Shown: in pieces, positions 1-11,300 of the stretch
How the letters are laid out: each line of letters opens with the position of its first letter
Numbering within the stretch: the stretch's first letter is position 1
NCBI GenBank assembly: GCA_020650975.1
Contig: JAIPMN010006517.1
Location: 1-41,455 of the forward strand
Direction of reading: 5' to 3'
Length of the DNA: 41,455 nucleotides
From: Apostichopus californicus
Taxonomy: Eukaryota > Echinodermata > Holothuroidea > Aspidochirotida > Stichopodidae
The notes under the pieces: model-generated
What the model was told of the DNA's origin: nothing
Seen by the model: only the letters and a program-made list of their open reading frames with translations
The model's database searches: none
Program-made: the position numbers and the translations under genes

Positions 1-1446
1 TTGTACCAATTGGACTTTCAGTGACAAACTTTTAAAAAGGTGTGGATCAAATAGTAACAAAACCATCATTAAAACTTGATAACCCATCTGGCATATTCTA
101 AGGGTAGCAGTGGTCTGCCAATTGTTAGATATTGAGCCAGTTTTATCCTAAATTTAAATGACCCATGACCCCTTGAAGACATGTCTTTTTCGGACTGTTA
201 AAATATCATGACTGGATGAGTAAAGTTCAATCGTAAGGAGATGTTGAGGATGTTCAATGGTCTGTTCTCTTTTTGAAACAGGATTCAAATCTTTCATAGC
301 TTTGTCAACATGGTAGCAGTTAGCCAAATATAAAAAAAAACAAACGGGCGAGAAATGCAATCCAATCTTTCTTTCCTTCACTCACCGACCGACCCTCCTT
401 GTTCACTATCAAGTCTTACTGGAGGAGGAACTAACACATGAAAAAGAGTTAAAAGGATTCATTTTTGACATTAAACAAACCGATGAACTGACTATCAAGG
501 GGGGGGGGATGGGGGGTGTGAGGGAAGCTGTTCTACTTCAAATTATACAATACTTGCCAAGAATGTTGGAGCCAAGGAACTCATTTCCTCTGAAAGCAGC
601 TGTAAAATGTTTAATGTCAAGAGTTCACTGTAACAATGGTAACATTAGCTGCAGAGAGGTGCCTATGCTAACGACCCTTATCTATAATGTCACAGAGGGC
701 TGGTATAAACAAATCAATCAGTGCAAGATTTCAGTGGAGTGTCATAAGTATGACAGTCATGATAAAGGGAGGGGGGGGGAACTCCTTGATCGTAGTCATT
801 TAAAGCCGTATTGCATTCGAAAAGATAACATTCTCTCAGAACGAGGCCATATTGGCCATGGGAGTTAAGATGTCAGCTTGTTGCCTAATTCTTAATACCG
901 CTGTTTAAATACCTCAAATCCTTATGGTCAGTTAGTAAGAAATCAACTGTTACAAATTTTAAAGTGTAAGAGAAATGTAAGAAAAAAAGTATTAAAAAAA
1001 ATTGTTTGAAGAAGTTATAAGCTCAAAAAGGAACACCCTGTCATTGTCACTATATTTATAAGCATAATCTTTCTTTAAGAGATATTTAATCTGAACAGTT
1101 ATTAACACAGTTTAGCCCTAAAAATGTGCATTATAATGAAACCATAAAAAACACCCAATAACAACAAGAAATGATTTTAATGAGGAACAAGTAGAATGGA
1201 ATTTAATGCAAAAGACTGCTTTAAATATGTTTTGTTTCCTTGAAGTCAAGTAACTTTTTATTTAAATCTGTATTTAGTTTGTTTTCTCATGTTTTTTTTT
1301 CTTTGTCAGAAGTAGAGATAACATGTTTACAATGAGTCGCCTGAAGGCTTGATTATCATCATGTATATCTTATGAATGATGTGGACTATCAGGTCTAGAA
1401 GGGTGAAAGTTACCTTCAACTGAACTTATTCAAGTTTAGATAACAT
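1..1446. other. non-coding flank, no gene seen
   Basis: AT-rich sequence with scattered short open frames on both strands. None has recognisable protein features or a convincing acceptor/donor pair. A G-run lies near 500-517 and another near 770-779. It may be an upstream intron of the receptor gene or intergenic DNA; the sequence does not decide this. Confidence 0.6.
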
Positions 1447-1970
1447 ATGAACCTATAGGCAGTGGTGTTACATATAACAATATAGGCAGTGGTGTACATA
1501 TAGGCAATGGTGTAAGATATAAACTTATAGGCAATGGTGTAAGATATAAACATATAGGTAGTGGTATTACATATTAACATATATACTGTAGGTAGTGGTG
1601 TAACATATAAACATATAGGCGATGGTGTAAGATATAAACATATAGGCAGTGGTGTTACATATTAACATATATACTGTAGGTAGTGGTGTAACATATAAAC
1701 ATATAGGCGATGGTGTAAGATATAAACATATAGGCAATGATGTAAGATATAAACATATAGGCAATGGTGTAAGATATAAACTTATAGGAAATGGTGTAAG
1801 GTATAAACATAGGTAGTGGTGTTACATATTAACATATACTGTCGGCAATGGTGTAACATATAAACTTATATGCAATGGTGTGAGATATAAACATATAGGC
1901 AGTGGTGTAACATATAAACATATAGGCAATGGTGTAAGATATAAACATGTAGGCAGTGGTGTTACATATT
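1447..1970. repeat. tandem array, about 27-bp unit
   Basis: Imperfect tandem repeats of a unit close to ggcaatggtgtaagatataa followed by acatata. Variants (ggcagtggtgttacat, ggtagtggtgtaacat) alternate in a higher-order pattern that includes a longer unit containing atatatactgtagg. An open frame on the minus strand through it is a by-product of the repeat. Confidence 0.9.
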
Positions 1971-4900
1971 GGTCTTAAAGTGAACCGGAAGGGATTATTA
2001 CCCAGTCCAAGTTAAGTTCCAGTATGGTAACTTTAACATTGTCTGTAAGGGAGAAACAATTAAGTGACCTGTGACTTCCCTGGTCAAGAGATGTATGTTG
2101 TTAGAACTTCGAAAGAAAGGCGATTGATAATTTTCATTGTCTTTGAGACTTAATTTTTTTAGAATCATTGTGGCTTTTCAGAAAAATTAAACCCTCCATG
2201 TCGTTTATACTGTACTTCATTAATCAACTGGATCGCAGTAGTCGATCAGATTTTAATAGTTTTTTAATCAAGATTTGAAAAGTTAGAAGCGAGCTTAGAC
2301 ATGTCGTGTCTCTATTCCACGATCAAAAACTGGTAAAAACGATAGTATACTGTAGGCTTGTGATAATATGCAAATCATGGGATAAACAGTGTCTCTAGCT
2401 GCGATAAAAATGCAAACATTTCAAATTTCTCTTTCCTGTAAAATATGGAATATCGTAAGTCACGATCTATGCTGTGTGTAATAATAATCAAAGTTTTGTC
2501 TTGTCCGACTAGTTTCCCCACAAAACTTAAAACTTATAAAAAAAATCATGAAAAACCAGTCAGCAACCCATGTCTACTGAGATTGTATTTAGCCCACATT
2601 TTGTGGACTTTTAGTATCTTTTGTTTTCTACCCAATTAATTCCTTTGTAATCTCACTTTCAAGTCGTCTCTTTATGTAAACCCTTCTCTCTCCGTATCTT
2701 TTCTACATTTTGGTGGGTTTCATTTTAATCTTGTCAGTTATGAAATTAAAAAAAAAAAGGAGCAGTTTGTGAGGAAACTTAAAATATAGATCTCATATTA
2801 TATTTTGAAAATCATCATCAACAATGAGTAACTAGTAACATCTGTCGAGCATATCATGCTACTCCATATACCTATGGTAGAATGTTATATATTAAATCTC
2901 TAACATTTGACACGACCCTTTTGTATTTTTTTTCATTTATTATAAACAATAACACACAGGGAGAGGAAAAAGTATTGTCATCTGTGTAATCTTCGAGGTC
3001 AAAGGTTATATTTCATCTCTGATCTCTTCCTGGTGACTAATTCGTATTCAAACGAAAAATTAACACATTCTATTCACTGAGAGCTGCAAAGAAGGCGAAG
3101 TCATTCATGTTGTTCAGCAGATGTGAATGTTATCAATGAAAACATGGGACTTGTATTGACTATAAAAGATCGCTTTAGGGCTGGGGAGGAATCTGTTTGC
3201 AGACTGTTTTAGTGCACATTCCAATCAAAAACGACAAAAAACATTCGCTTCACGGATGTGAAAAGAGAAAGAAAAATAAACCAGATTTTTTTTTTAAAAC
3301 TTTTGATCGAGAATTTAATGATGAAGCAACTTATGATCACTAAATGAATCATAAAGTGTGTATACTAAGGATTCCCTTGGGGTAGAAATAACAAACCAAA
3401 AAAAAAAGGTTTGAAAAGATTCACTTTCGTAAGAAATTGGAAAGAATGTTCTAAAATTCACTGCCGGGACTTCAAACTTGCAATTTTTTAATAAAAATTT
3501 CAAATAGCAGTTGGGATGTATTAAATAAATTAAACAGACTTTCTTCGCCTCTTGCACTCATGGAAGATGTTTGTAATGGTCTGTAACAAAAAAAGTGTTG
3601 TGTAGACCTTGTAAGTTTACTAGACATCATAAAAAATAGGTGCAGTTTGCCGTTCACTGTGACTGTGCCATGAGACTTTAATGTTAGGTTGAAACTGTGT
3701 TTCTTATGGACAAATCCTCAAAAATTTGTTATAAACCAATAAACAGATGATATATTTTACTATTGTACATTTGCCAAAACTAATTTGGATGCAGTATATA
3801 AAATAAACTGTAATAAATTTGAATGCATATATGTATATTTTGGAGCTAAAGTTGATTCTACATATGAATGGTAAGGACAGTATAAACTTACTGTAGGCCA
3901 TGACAGCAGTCAAATCTTTACTGTGGGAGAACCGAAATGCAAGTGACTCCTACTCTGAGGTTGTCAAGGGTGACTTAAACGTGACACAGATCCTCTGAAA
4001 CGTCTAAGTTATCAAAAATTCAACCAATATTTCTTAACATGCATCTTTCAAATTTGGCATTCTATGCCATCGTCATGGATACGGATGATGCTACGGAAGT
4101 CCTAGATCTATTTTAGTTTGGCCCATGCCATAAAAAACTTAAGCAAAATATAATAAATCCAAGTGGGGTGGGGCAGTGTCTTACCTCAAAACATATTTAA
4201 TACTTTCCTTCACATTCTTCTTGCATGAGTCCTCCTCTGAGGTCGTCTATCATTTATCCACTATCCAGCTATGTTGAGTTCATACACTGAGATAATCTCT
4301 GGTTAAGAGATCCAAGCCATAACAGCTATAAAATATTGCAATAAAAATAATCAAGATCTTGTGAGGGGATAGTGCACACGAACCCAGCGCATGGTGACAA
4401 ATAGTTTTCATGAACGGTTTTTGTTTATCAGGACTTCCAGAAAATGCCAAAATGGTGACGTGTGATAAATGTTTATCCTTTGGCAGAACTTTGACTCTTG
4501 GTTTTCAAACTTTCTGGCAATTTGACCTTTAACCTACAGGACAAAACTCAAAATGAGATGGCAATATGAGTCCAAGACTCTTATTTAAATTTTTCTCCAC
4601 CTCATGAACAAAAATTAGCATGAAATGAATAATTCGAATGGATTCTTAAAACTGCGGTCACTCAGGCGAGCTGTTTTGATATTAGAATGCATCGCAAATT
4701 ATTAAGATGCGGACGGGAAATTTGCAGACGTTTTAGTCATATCTTCAATTCATTTTTCACCGCTACTTTAGAGAATTATACATGACTGGTTATAAAAGTG
4801 TTTAACTGCTCTGCTGTGGGAATTATGCCCCTTAGGGAAACAGGGTGACAGAAAACCTTAAAAAGGAGCAAAATAATTTACTTCACTGTATAAATTTTTC

Positions 4901-6343
4901 ATTTTCGGGATGACCTGAAGTTCCATAGGTTATGCTGTTTTTGGATCTGTATGCATTACAAAAATATTGCTAACAAAGGTGACCATTTTAAACTTGGGTG
5001 GAATTTGCTAAGTGAGACTATACTCTACATACAAAACAAATCATTTACTAATAGTATAACACAATGTTCTATGATGTGCACTTATGTATATCAATATATC
5101 TAGCAGGTCTGGTCTTTCATTTATATCAGATTTCCTGCAAAATATGCTATTAAAAGCCAGGATTCAATATTTAAGTAAATTGCAAGAAAACCTTGATATT
5201 ACATGTGTACCGAAAAATATTCCAATTTATAAAATCTTATGAATCCCAGGTATATCTATCTCCCAAATTCTAAATCCTATTCCCTTGGCTTCTTTCCCAA
5301 CTTTTCCTATCTCTCCCTCATTGGATGTGTTACTCCCCCCCACCCTCCTGACCCCTCCCAATTATAGTCCCAAACTTAAAAGAAGTAAATGTTGCCAGGT
5401 TAAAAAAAAAAAAAGAGTTTTTACATGATAAAAGATACACAAAATAAATATTTAAAAAAAAATAAAACATGAAATGGCACGGATATAAAATGTGATGTGA
5501 TTTTATAGAAAGCTGTAGAAGGAAATATTCTACTTACAGAGTCGGCACATTTATTTAAACTCAGCGGATTTTTCATGTAATTTAGAACTTAAACAGATTT
5601 AAGTTTGTTTTCATGCACCTTGCTAAAACAGCATGATATCATTAAGACGCAAGCAATAGGGTCGCTTGTATAACAGGATGCTTTTTACTTGCATGCAAAA
5701 CCATTTGCCTAATAATAAAGTTTTAATCATTATTTTCATAATTTATCATATTATATTTGTGTGAATATATATATATGAAATAGCATTCACCGAGGCTTTT
5801 CCTTTGAATGTGAATGAAGGCAAATACAAGAAGATGCCTTATTTAAAAAAAAAATAATAAAAAAAAAAGTATTGTGTTCCTTACCCAAGCTTCACATTCC
5901 CATTTATGACAAAGTTAGATAAAAGTAAATGTGTTTTACAAAGTTATATTATGAGTGGGTTAAATATTTATATAATATATATTATGGTCCTCTGTTTGTT
6001 GGAGTGTCATTAATGGTCACCACTAGAAATGGATAGCTATATGGCATAGAAATTGGTTTCCGACTTAAACTTACTTTGTTCTGTTTGTTATAAAATATTA
6101 GCTTTGGTTGCACAACTTGCATTTTAAAGCAATCTTCTTTGGTTTTGGACTGAGACTGTCCCATGAGATTTTGCCAGAAATGGATAGATATATGACGTAA
6201 AAAATTTGCTTTCCACTTAATCTTACTTTTTGGTCTGTTGTGCACATGAGAAACGTTTGCATTTGAGAAAATATCATTTTATATGCAATTGAAACTGACC
6301 TAGGTCATTAATTTAAAATTTATTCAGTATTAAAGATACACAC
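1971..6343. other. non-coding flank, no gene seen
   Basis: AT-rich DNA with no exon I can support. It contains A/T homopolymers, a C-rich stretch at about 5334-5358 and a short (AT)n at about 5767. Two diverged direct copies of a roughly 60-bp segment lie near its right end (listed separately). Confidence 0.55.
6024..6240. repeat. diverged direct duplication
   Basis: The segment beginning gaaatggatagctatatggc at about 6025 recurs at about 6177 as gaaatggatagatatatgac. Similarity continues for about 60 bases, through a shared tttcc.acttaa.cttact stretch. The spacing is about 152 bases. It looks like an old local duplication or two copies of a repeat. Confidence 0.65.
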
Positions 6344-6448
6344 TTATAAAGTCTGAAGATGGGCACAACTATAAACAGAAACCCAGTAGAGACGTTCTTT
6401 GTATTTTGTCGTCGATGTAATTAGTTTGACTCTAATTTCTACATTCAG
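6344..6448 (+). promoter_or_regulatory. possible TATA promoter and short 5' UTR
   Basis: A TATA-like ttataaag sits at 6344-6351, about 100 bases before the ATG at 6449. A start site about 30 bases downstream of it would give a 5' UTR of roughly 70 bases. An in-frame TAG at 6422-6424 means the ATG at 6449 is the first possible Met of that frame. This is a hypothesis from motif spacing alone. If transcription instead starts far upstream, this is intron and the exon begins at 6513. Confidence 0.3.
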
Positions 6449-6650
6449 ATGGTATTAACCCTGTCCTTCTTGCATGAATTCATGTTCATGTTTATTGCTT
6501 TAATTTCCGTAGCAACTCCAGCTACTTCCACAGTGAGGAGCAGCAACAATCCGTTGACTGATGCGGATGTAACTACACTCTCTGTCGAAGTGACTTCATC
6601 AGTCACAACACCAACTACAAAGATGGAGACTACAACTGTGATGATGAAAG
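6449..6650 (+). CDS. latrophilin-like receptor, exon 1: signal peptide? and Ser/Thr stalk
   Basis: First exon I can recognise of the adhesion GPCR running to 40095. From the ATG at 6449 it codes MVLTLSFLHEF, then a hydrophobic MFMFIALISVATPA, then a Thr/Ser-rich, probably O-glycosylated stalk of about 45 residues. The start looks like a cleavable signal peptide, which would make this the true 5' coding exon. Alternatively the acceptor tttccgtag ending at 6512 is used, the exon is 6513-6650 (138 nt), and further N-terminal exons lie to the left. In vertebrate latrophilins those carry a rhamnose-binding lectin and an olfactomedin domain, neither seen here. The donor is gtaatt and the last base G starts a split codon (phase 1). 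The downstream part is supported by phase match to exon 2; the start is uncertain. Confidence 0.65.
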
Positions 6651-7408
6651 GTAATTCAGATAAAGCCATCACATGTCACTTCATCTACTCTTGTACCACC
6701 CCTCTACCAGCCACATAACCCAACCTATGAACCCTCACACCAACCTAGACCCACTGTTAAGCCCTATCCCACCCCACTGGCATACCCTAATCCATACCTT
6801 TTACTAGTACTGTACAACCCCACCCACCCCTAATCCCACACACCTCTAACCCCACCTACCCAAACATGGATATTCACTGACATCGCTATAAATACAACCA
6901 CAATAAAGCCACTCACCATAGCCCACCTACTTCTATCCCACACATACCCCACCTACCCTTACCCCACAGTCCACACATACCCCATCAACTTTGTATTATT
7001 GTTATGAGATGTGAAAGTACTGTAAGAATTGAAAATCGTAATGAGTTGGAAAATCAAGAACAGTGAAAAAACTTCTAGCCTCTATATGCATATATGGACA
7101 GTTTTTCCCATGGTGCAGTGACCTACAGTATTCCTTGTGGAGCAACCTCGGAAGAAGTTACAATTCTAATTCCAACAATAAATTTCAGAGATGCAGCACC
7201 TCCCTTTCGAGCTGTTCCAGTCATGTTTTGCAGTGATAATTAAATTTTAGAATTCAGGTGTTATAAAAGACACCTGAGTAGAAGATAGATTGAAGCAAAC
7301 ATGTGTATAAGCTGATACATAAATTATTATTTACCAATTGGTTTTTAAAATGTCATCCATGACCAACAGGAGTAAAATATCACTCTTATTTTCCTATTTT
7401 TCTTGCAG
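6651..7408 (+). other. intron 1 with C/A-rich tract
   Basis: Intron between the stalk and HRM exons. Its first third (about 6700-6985) is a degenerate C/A-rich low-complexity tract built from motifs such as ccccaccta and ccacccaccc. The rest is ordinary AT-rich sequence. The acceptor is tttttcttgcag. Confidence 0.75.
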
Positions 7409-7525
7409 AACCTTCGACCAAGCCCCCTTCCAATATTTGTCCAGGGACATCAAGAAGAGGAATATCATGGCCCAGCACCATCAGGGGTGTCATAGTTGAG
7501 AAGCCGTGCCCAGAAGGATCAACAG
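7409..7525 (+). CDS. latrophilin-like receptor, exon 2: first half of HRM domain
   Basis: Codes residues 68-107 (numbering from the ATG at 6449). It contains NICPGTSRRGISWPST and KPCPEGSTG, which match the hormone-receptor (HRM) signature C...R.G..WP.T...G....CP.G..G with its first two cysteines. HRM sits between the stalk and GAIN domain in latrophilins. The acceptor tcttgcag and donor gtaagg are strong, and both ends split a codon after base 1, matching exons 1 and 3. The domain call is strong. Confidence 0.92.
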
Positions 7526-8045
7526 GTAAGGAAAGGCAAAAATAGAAAAACATATTTTGAGGTCTCAGGTGTGTTCAAAGGTACTGTAAGTGACAAATTG
7601 ACCCACAGTCATCGGTAAGAAGAAATTTCAATATGTAGGTGGGTGGAAGGTGTGAATTCAGGAGGTCCTATAGATGAGTTAAAGGGAGGCTTCATTCCGT
7701 CATGCGCTAACAACTGTAGGATAGTGTTCATTCGTTAACACGGAAATATTGAAGAAACTGAATTTTTGTTTGTCAGCTGTGCCAAACATGATAGTTGTAG
7801 GCAAGCATTTCATGATCTAGCACAATGTGCCTAATCTTAGGATCTGAACCAGGAGTTGTTAGCCGTCCCTTAGAATTGTAATTTGTTGCAAAAAAGACTC
7901 CAGATTCTCACTCACAGGTTTGTGTACAGGTGACTAAGTCTTTGTCAAACATGGTTTTTGAATCTGAAAAAGATCAGCTTTATCTAAGAACTGTTGTTAT
8001 GAAAAAAACAAAATAAAATAAAACTGTTAGCAAACTGCTTATCCA

Positions 8046-8140
8046 CTAGAGAGCCTGTGTAGGAGAATGTGTAAAAGTAAGTTTGCCTGACGTTTCGATC
8101 CTAGCCTGATCTTCTTCAAAGGCTAAATGACAAGAAACAG
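8046..8140 (-). repeat. repeat fragment with degenerate hammerhead-like core
   Basis: Read on the minus strand this contains TTGAAGAAGATC, a short loop, then GGATCGAAACGTC. GATC/GATC can form a stem, followed by GAAAC as in a hammerhead ribozyme. The other core strand is TTGAAGA instead of CTGATGA. Such blocks occur in Penelope-like retroelements and retrozymes (known for those families). Here there is no reverse transcriptase, so it is at most a fragment. Confidence 0.35.
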
Positions 8141-8267
8141 TAACAGGCGGGACAAAAACACGCACAGAATACAGACAGGTTAATGAGCATGGTGAACACA
8201 AAGAGATAGATGTAAGGGGATTAGTAGACAAGGGGAAAAACATTGGATTTTGTTGCACTTTTCCTCA

Positions 8268-8327
8268 GAAACACTCGACTCCTAAGCAAAAGTAGGGACT
8301 CCTAGTAGGAGTCAAGCCGAGTGTTTC
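8268..8327. repeat. imperfect inverted repeat
   Basis: The left arm gaaacactcgactcct (8268-8283) pairs with aggagtcaagccgagtgtttc (8307-8327), with a 5-base insertion in the right arm. A nested palindrome gactcctagtaggagtc lies inside. It could fold as a hairpin or be the end of a foldback element. Confidence 0.65.
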
Positions 8328-11300
8328 CAAGGTAACGAGCAAAAAAAATCCACCGTTTTTGCATATTAACAGTTCTTAAACTCTGAGTAAGATTTGAGTC
8401 ACTCCCCATGGCCTAGTCATATCTTTGAATACGGTTTGCCTGTTAACAAGTGTAACAAAACTAGTGACAGGAGTCTATCAAATGAATAAAATAAAATTAC
8501 AATTCGGATGGATGGTTCTTGGATCCACCACGTTGGACATGGCAAGGCATAGAAAGGGTATGAAGTTAACGGCAGTCTAAGCAATCTTAGCTGCAGGGGG
8601 CACAATAGTAGCGATTTTATCTCAAGGTGAACAAGAGAAGATTGAAAAGATTACAAATTGTTGGTAATACTAAGTCAGCAGGAGTGTCTGTCAGTCTGTG
8701 GGACTAGCAGCACCGTTAGTCTGTGAGTGGGCGTCTGTGGACATAGCTCATAACACCTGTATTCAAGAAAGGATGCCAGGCAGAAAGATTGTGCTTTTCT
8801 TGTTTTTTAAGTTTTGTAATTATTGACAGCTAGTCATGGGTGGATGGGTGGGTGCTGCTTTGTTTGCCACCAATAGACAAAAGCCAGTAATATCCCTCTG
8901 TTTTCTTGAGCCAGCGTTATTTGTCTTATAAGCTCCTGTTTAATGCCTGACTTGGTGTTGCGGTTATGTATCGTGACTGCATACGCATGGCCGTGAAAAT
9001 CAACCCTTTAACACTTCACTGCGGATAATGTCTTTGTTAGTCTCTGCTGGTAAAATGTTAAACCTTTACAAAGGTACAGTAAGAGTTTTTTTCTTTTTTA
9101 TGTATGATACTGTAGATAAGATTAACAATAGAATTTGATTTTTTCTTTTGTTGGGGGGGGGGGGGATATTGCCCCACCTCGATGAATGGAATCTGTTAAA
9201 CCTGTTTTCTGACAAAAGATTACAGTGATGAATATCTCTGTTTGGCATGTGCCGTTCGGGTAGTAAATTTTGAACCGTATTCTGAGTTTGCCTCAGTGTG
9301 GTGTTTGTTATACTTGACTGTTTAAGGTAAAATTGGGTTTACCTATAAAACCTATCTGTAGTTTGTCTCCATCAAAATCACACCAGTAAGAATTGACCAT
9401 AAACTTTTGAGGGATATGCAAATGAAGTAATGATATATTACAGTGAGTCTGTGGGACACAAAGTTTTCTGTATTGAATCAACACAGTTTATAACTCTCTA
9501 TAACATGGAACCCCTACTGTAAATGGTAGTGACAGCATTTAATGTAGATCCCTGTGTTACACTGCGATGATATCCAACGCGTCTTTGAAACAATAAATCT
9601 ATGGTTACCGAGAAGATCAATCATAATATCCTACCTCCCTGTAATCCCCTCCCTTCTTTCTGTTGCCTACAGGTTTAGTTTTGAATATGATATTCTGACA
9701 TGTTTACAGCATAGAGATGGAATTTTATTAGTGATCTATATGCTTTATGAAAACATAAACCTGTGTCTGGTAGCATTCTGGACATTTGACCACCAAGGAA
9801 GACTAGGTCTGTCACGAAAAGAAAAAAAAAAGAGAGGGGGGAAAAAAAATGGAGGAAAAAGTGAAAGAAATGAAAGCAAAAACCTCTAGTTTGGAAAATC
9901 ATCTTTGACATTGTTTATTATTCTGACATAATTCAAATTGAAAAAAAAAAATGGCATGATTCAACTTGAAAATTTTCCAAAACTTCACTGTAGGTGGAAT
10001 TCCTATCAATTTTATTCAAACAAGTATTGTTAGTTTGTACTGAAAGAGGAGTGCAGGAAATTTAAAACTATAAATCAAGCCACCTCCTCTCCTCTACCAC
10101 TTCATGTGACCTCATACAGAAGGGCTGCTTATATGTAAGGGGTGTTTATACCCAGAGATATGGTCATAAAGAACAGAACCCAGCAGACTACCCTTTGAGA
10201 TTGTTGTGAGTACTCACATACCAAGACACCAGCACTTTGATCTTGAAGTTGAGGCAGACTTTCTGTGTATACTGCCATGGTGACGAGGTAAACAAACTTC
10301 CTCAGCTCTTGAAGAAAGAAAGTGAAAGAAGGATAATACTACATGAATTAATGTTGTCATAACTTATGACTTAGTTTGTATTTTATTGACTTTTGGGGGG
10401 GGGGGACCCTGAGAAGTTGCTATCTCACAACACGACTCCTTTGCCAAGCGTCGTTGGAATGAGAAAGCGAAAGATACCATATCGAAAACTAGCATATCGT
10501 AAACTAGCTATGGCAATAACGGCATTAAGAAATACCGGGTCTACCCGATGCTCGGCAGGTATTTAGGTTGATTTTAATTTGTCGGCCAAAGTAAATCCCC
10601 AGAGAGAAAGAGGAAGTCCAATTGGCTCTGACTGGATTCCTAGAGAGGGGAAAATAATGTCTGTCAACATCCTCCTAGTGGCCCGAGGTGAAGAGAAAGG
10701 ATGAAATCAAATAAGCAGCCGATAGGTTAGCTGCCAAAGAGAGGAAGCGTCTGACTCTGATGTGTGTAAAAAGCTGAAAGTAGTAGTAGTAGGCTAATGA
10801 CCTCTGTACTTCAGTGTGGATATAAACCACATCGATGATGATAAGTCGTTACTTTACAGAGAGCTTGACTGTGTCGAGATTAGGGAAAAAGAGTAGACAG
10901 CCCTTAAGGTACAGTAGCTGGAAAGTAGCAACTGCATAAATTTGCACCGAGTCTGGTGTTAGCAGGAAAGAAATGGACAGTTTTTCTTTCCTTGGTACCT
11001 TTGGTCTCACTAACTACAGTAGCGAGCTGTAAGCTGTGTTCAAGTAGGTAATGGTAGTGGAAGTTTATAGATAGGATGAAACCTAGCATCTCTTTTAATA
11101 GGAAATTTAAGTATTTCTCTTCGCAAAGTTCAGTGAGTTTGTTGATAGCTTGTAACATCAGTTGTCACTGGCAGTCGTCAAGGTATTCCTAATTAGGTCG
11201 AAATTGTATAATTAGCTATACGAGTACTTGTTGTTTTACCAGTGGGAATTAACATTAATTTCCTTTTTGAATCGGCCAATCATCTGGGAGGAGTTTATTC

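Noticed and set aside
509..868. Plus-strand open frame of 119 codons starting next to a G-run
   Set aside because: No family resemblance, no upstream promoter or acceptor, not in phase with the receptor.
6445..6672. Minus-strand hydrophobic open frame opposite exon 1
   Set aside because: It is the antisense of the Thr-rich stalk (ACT/ACA read as Ser/Val codons).
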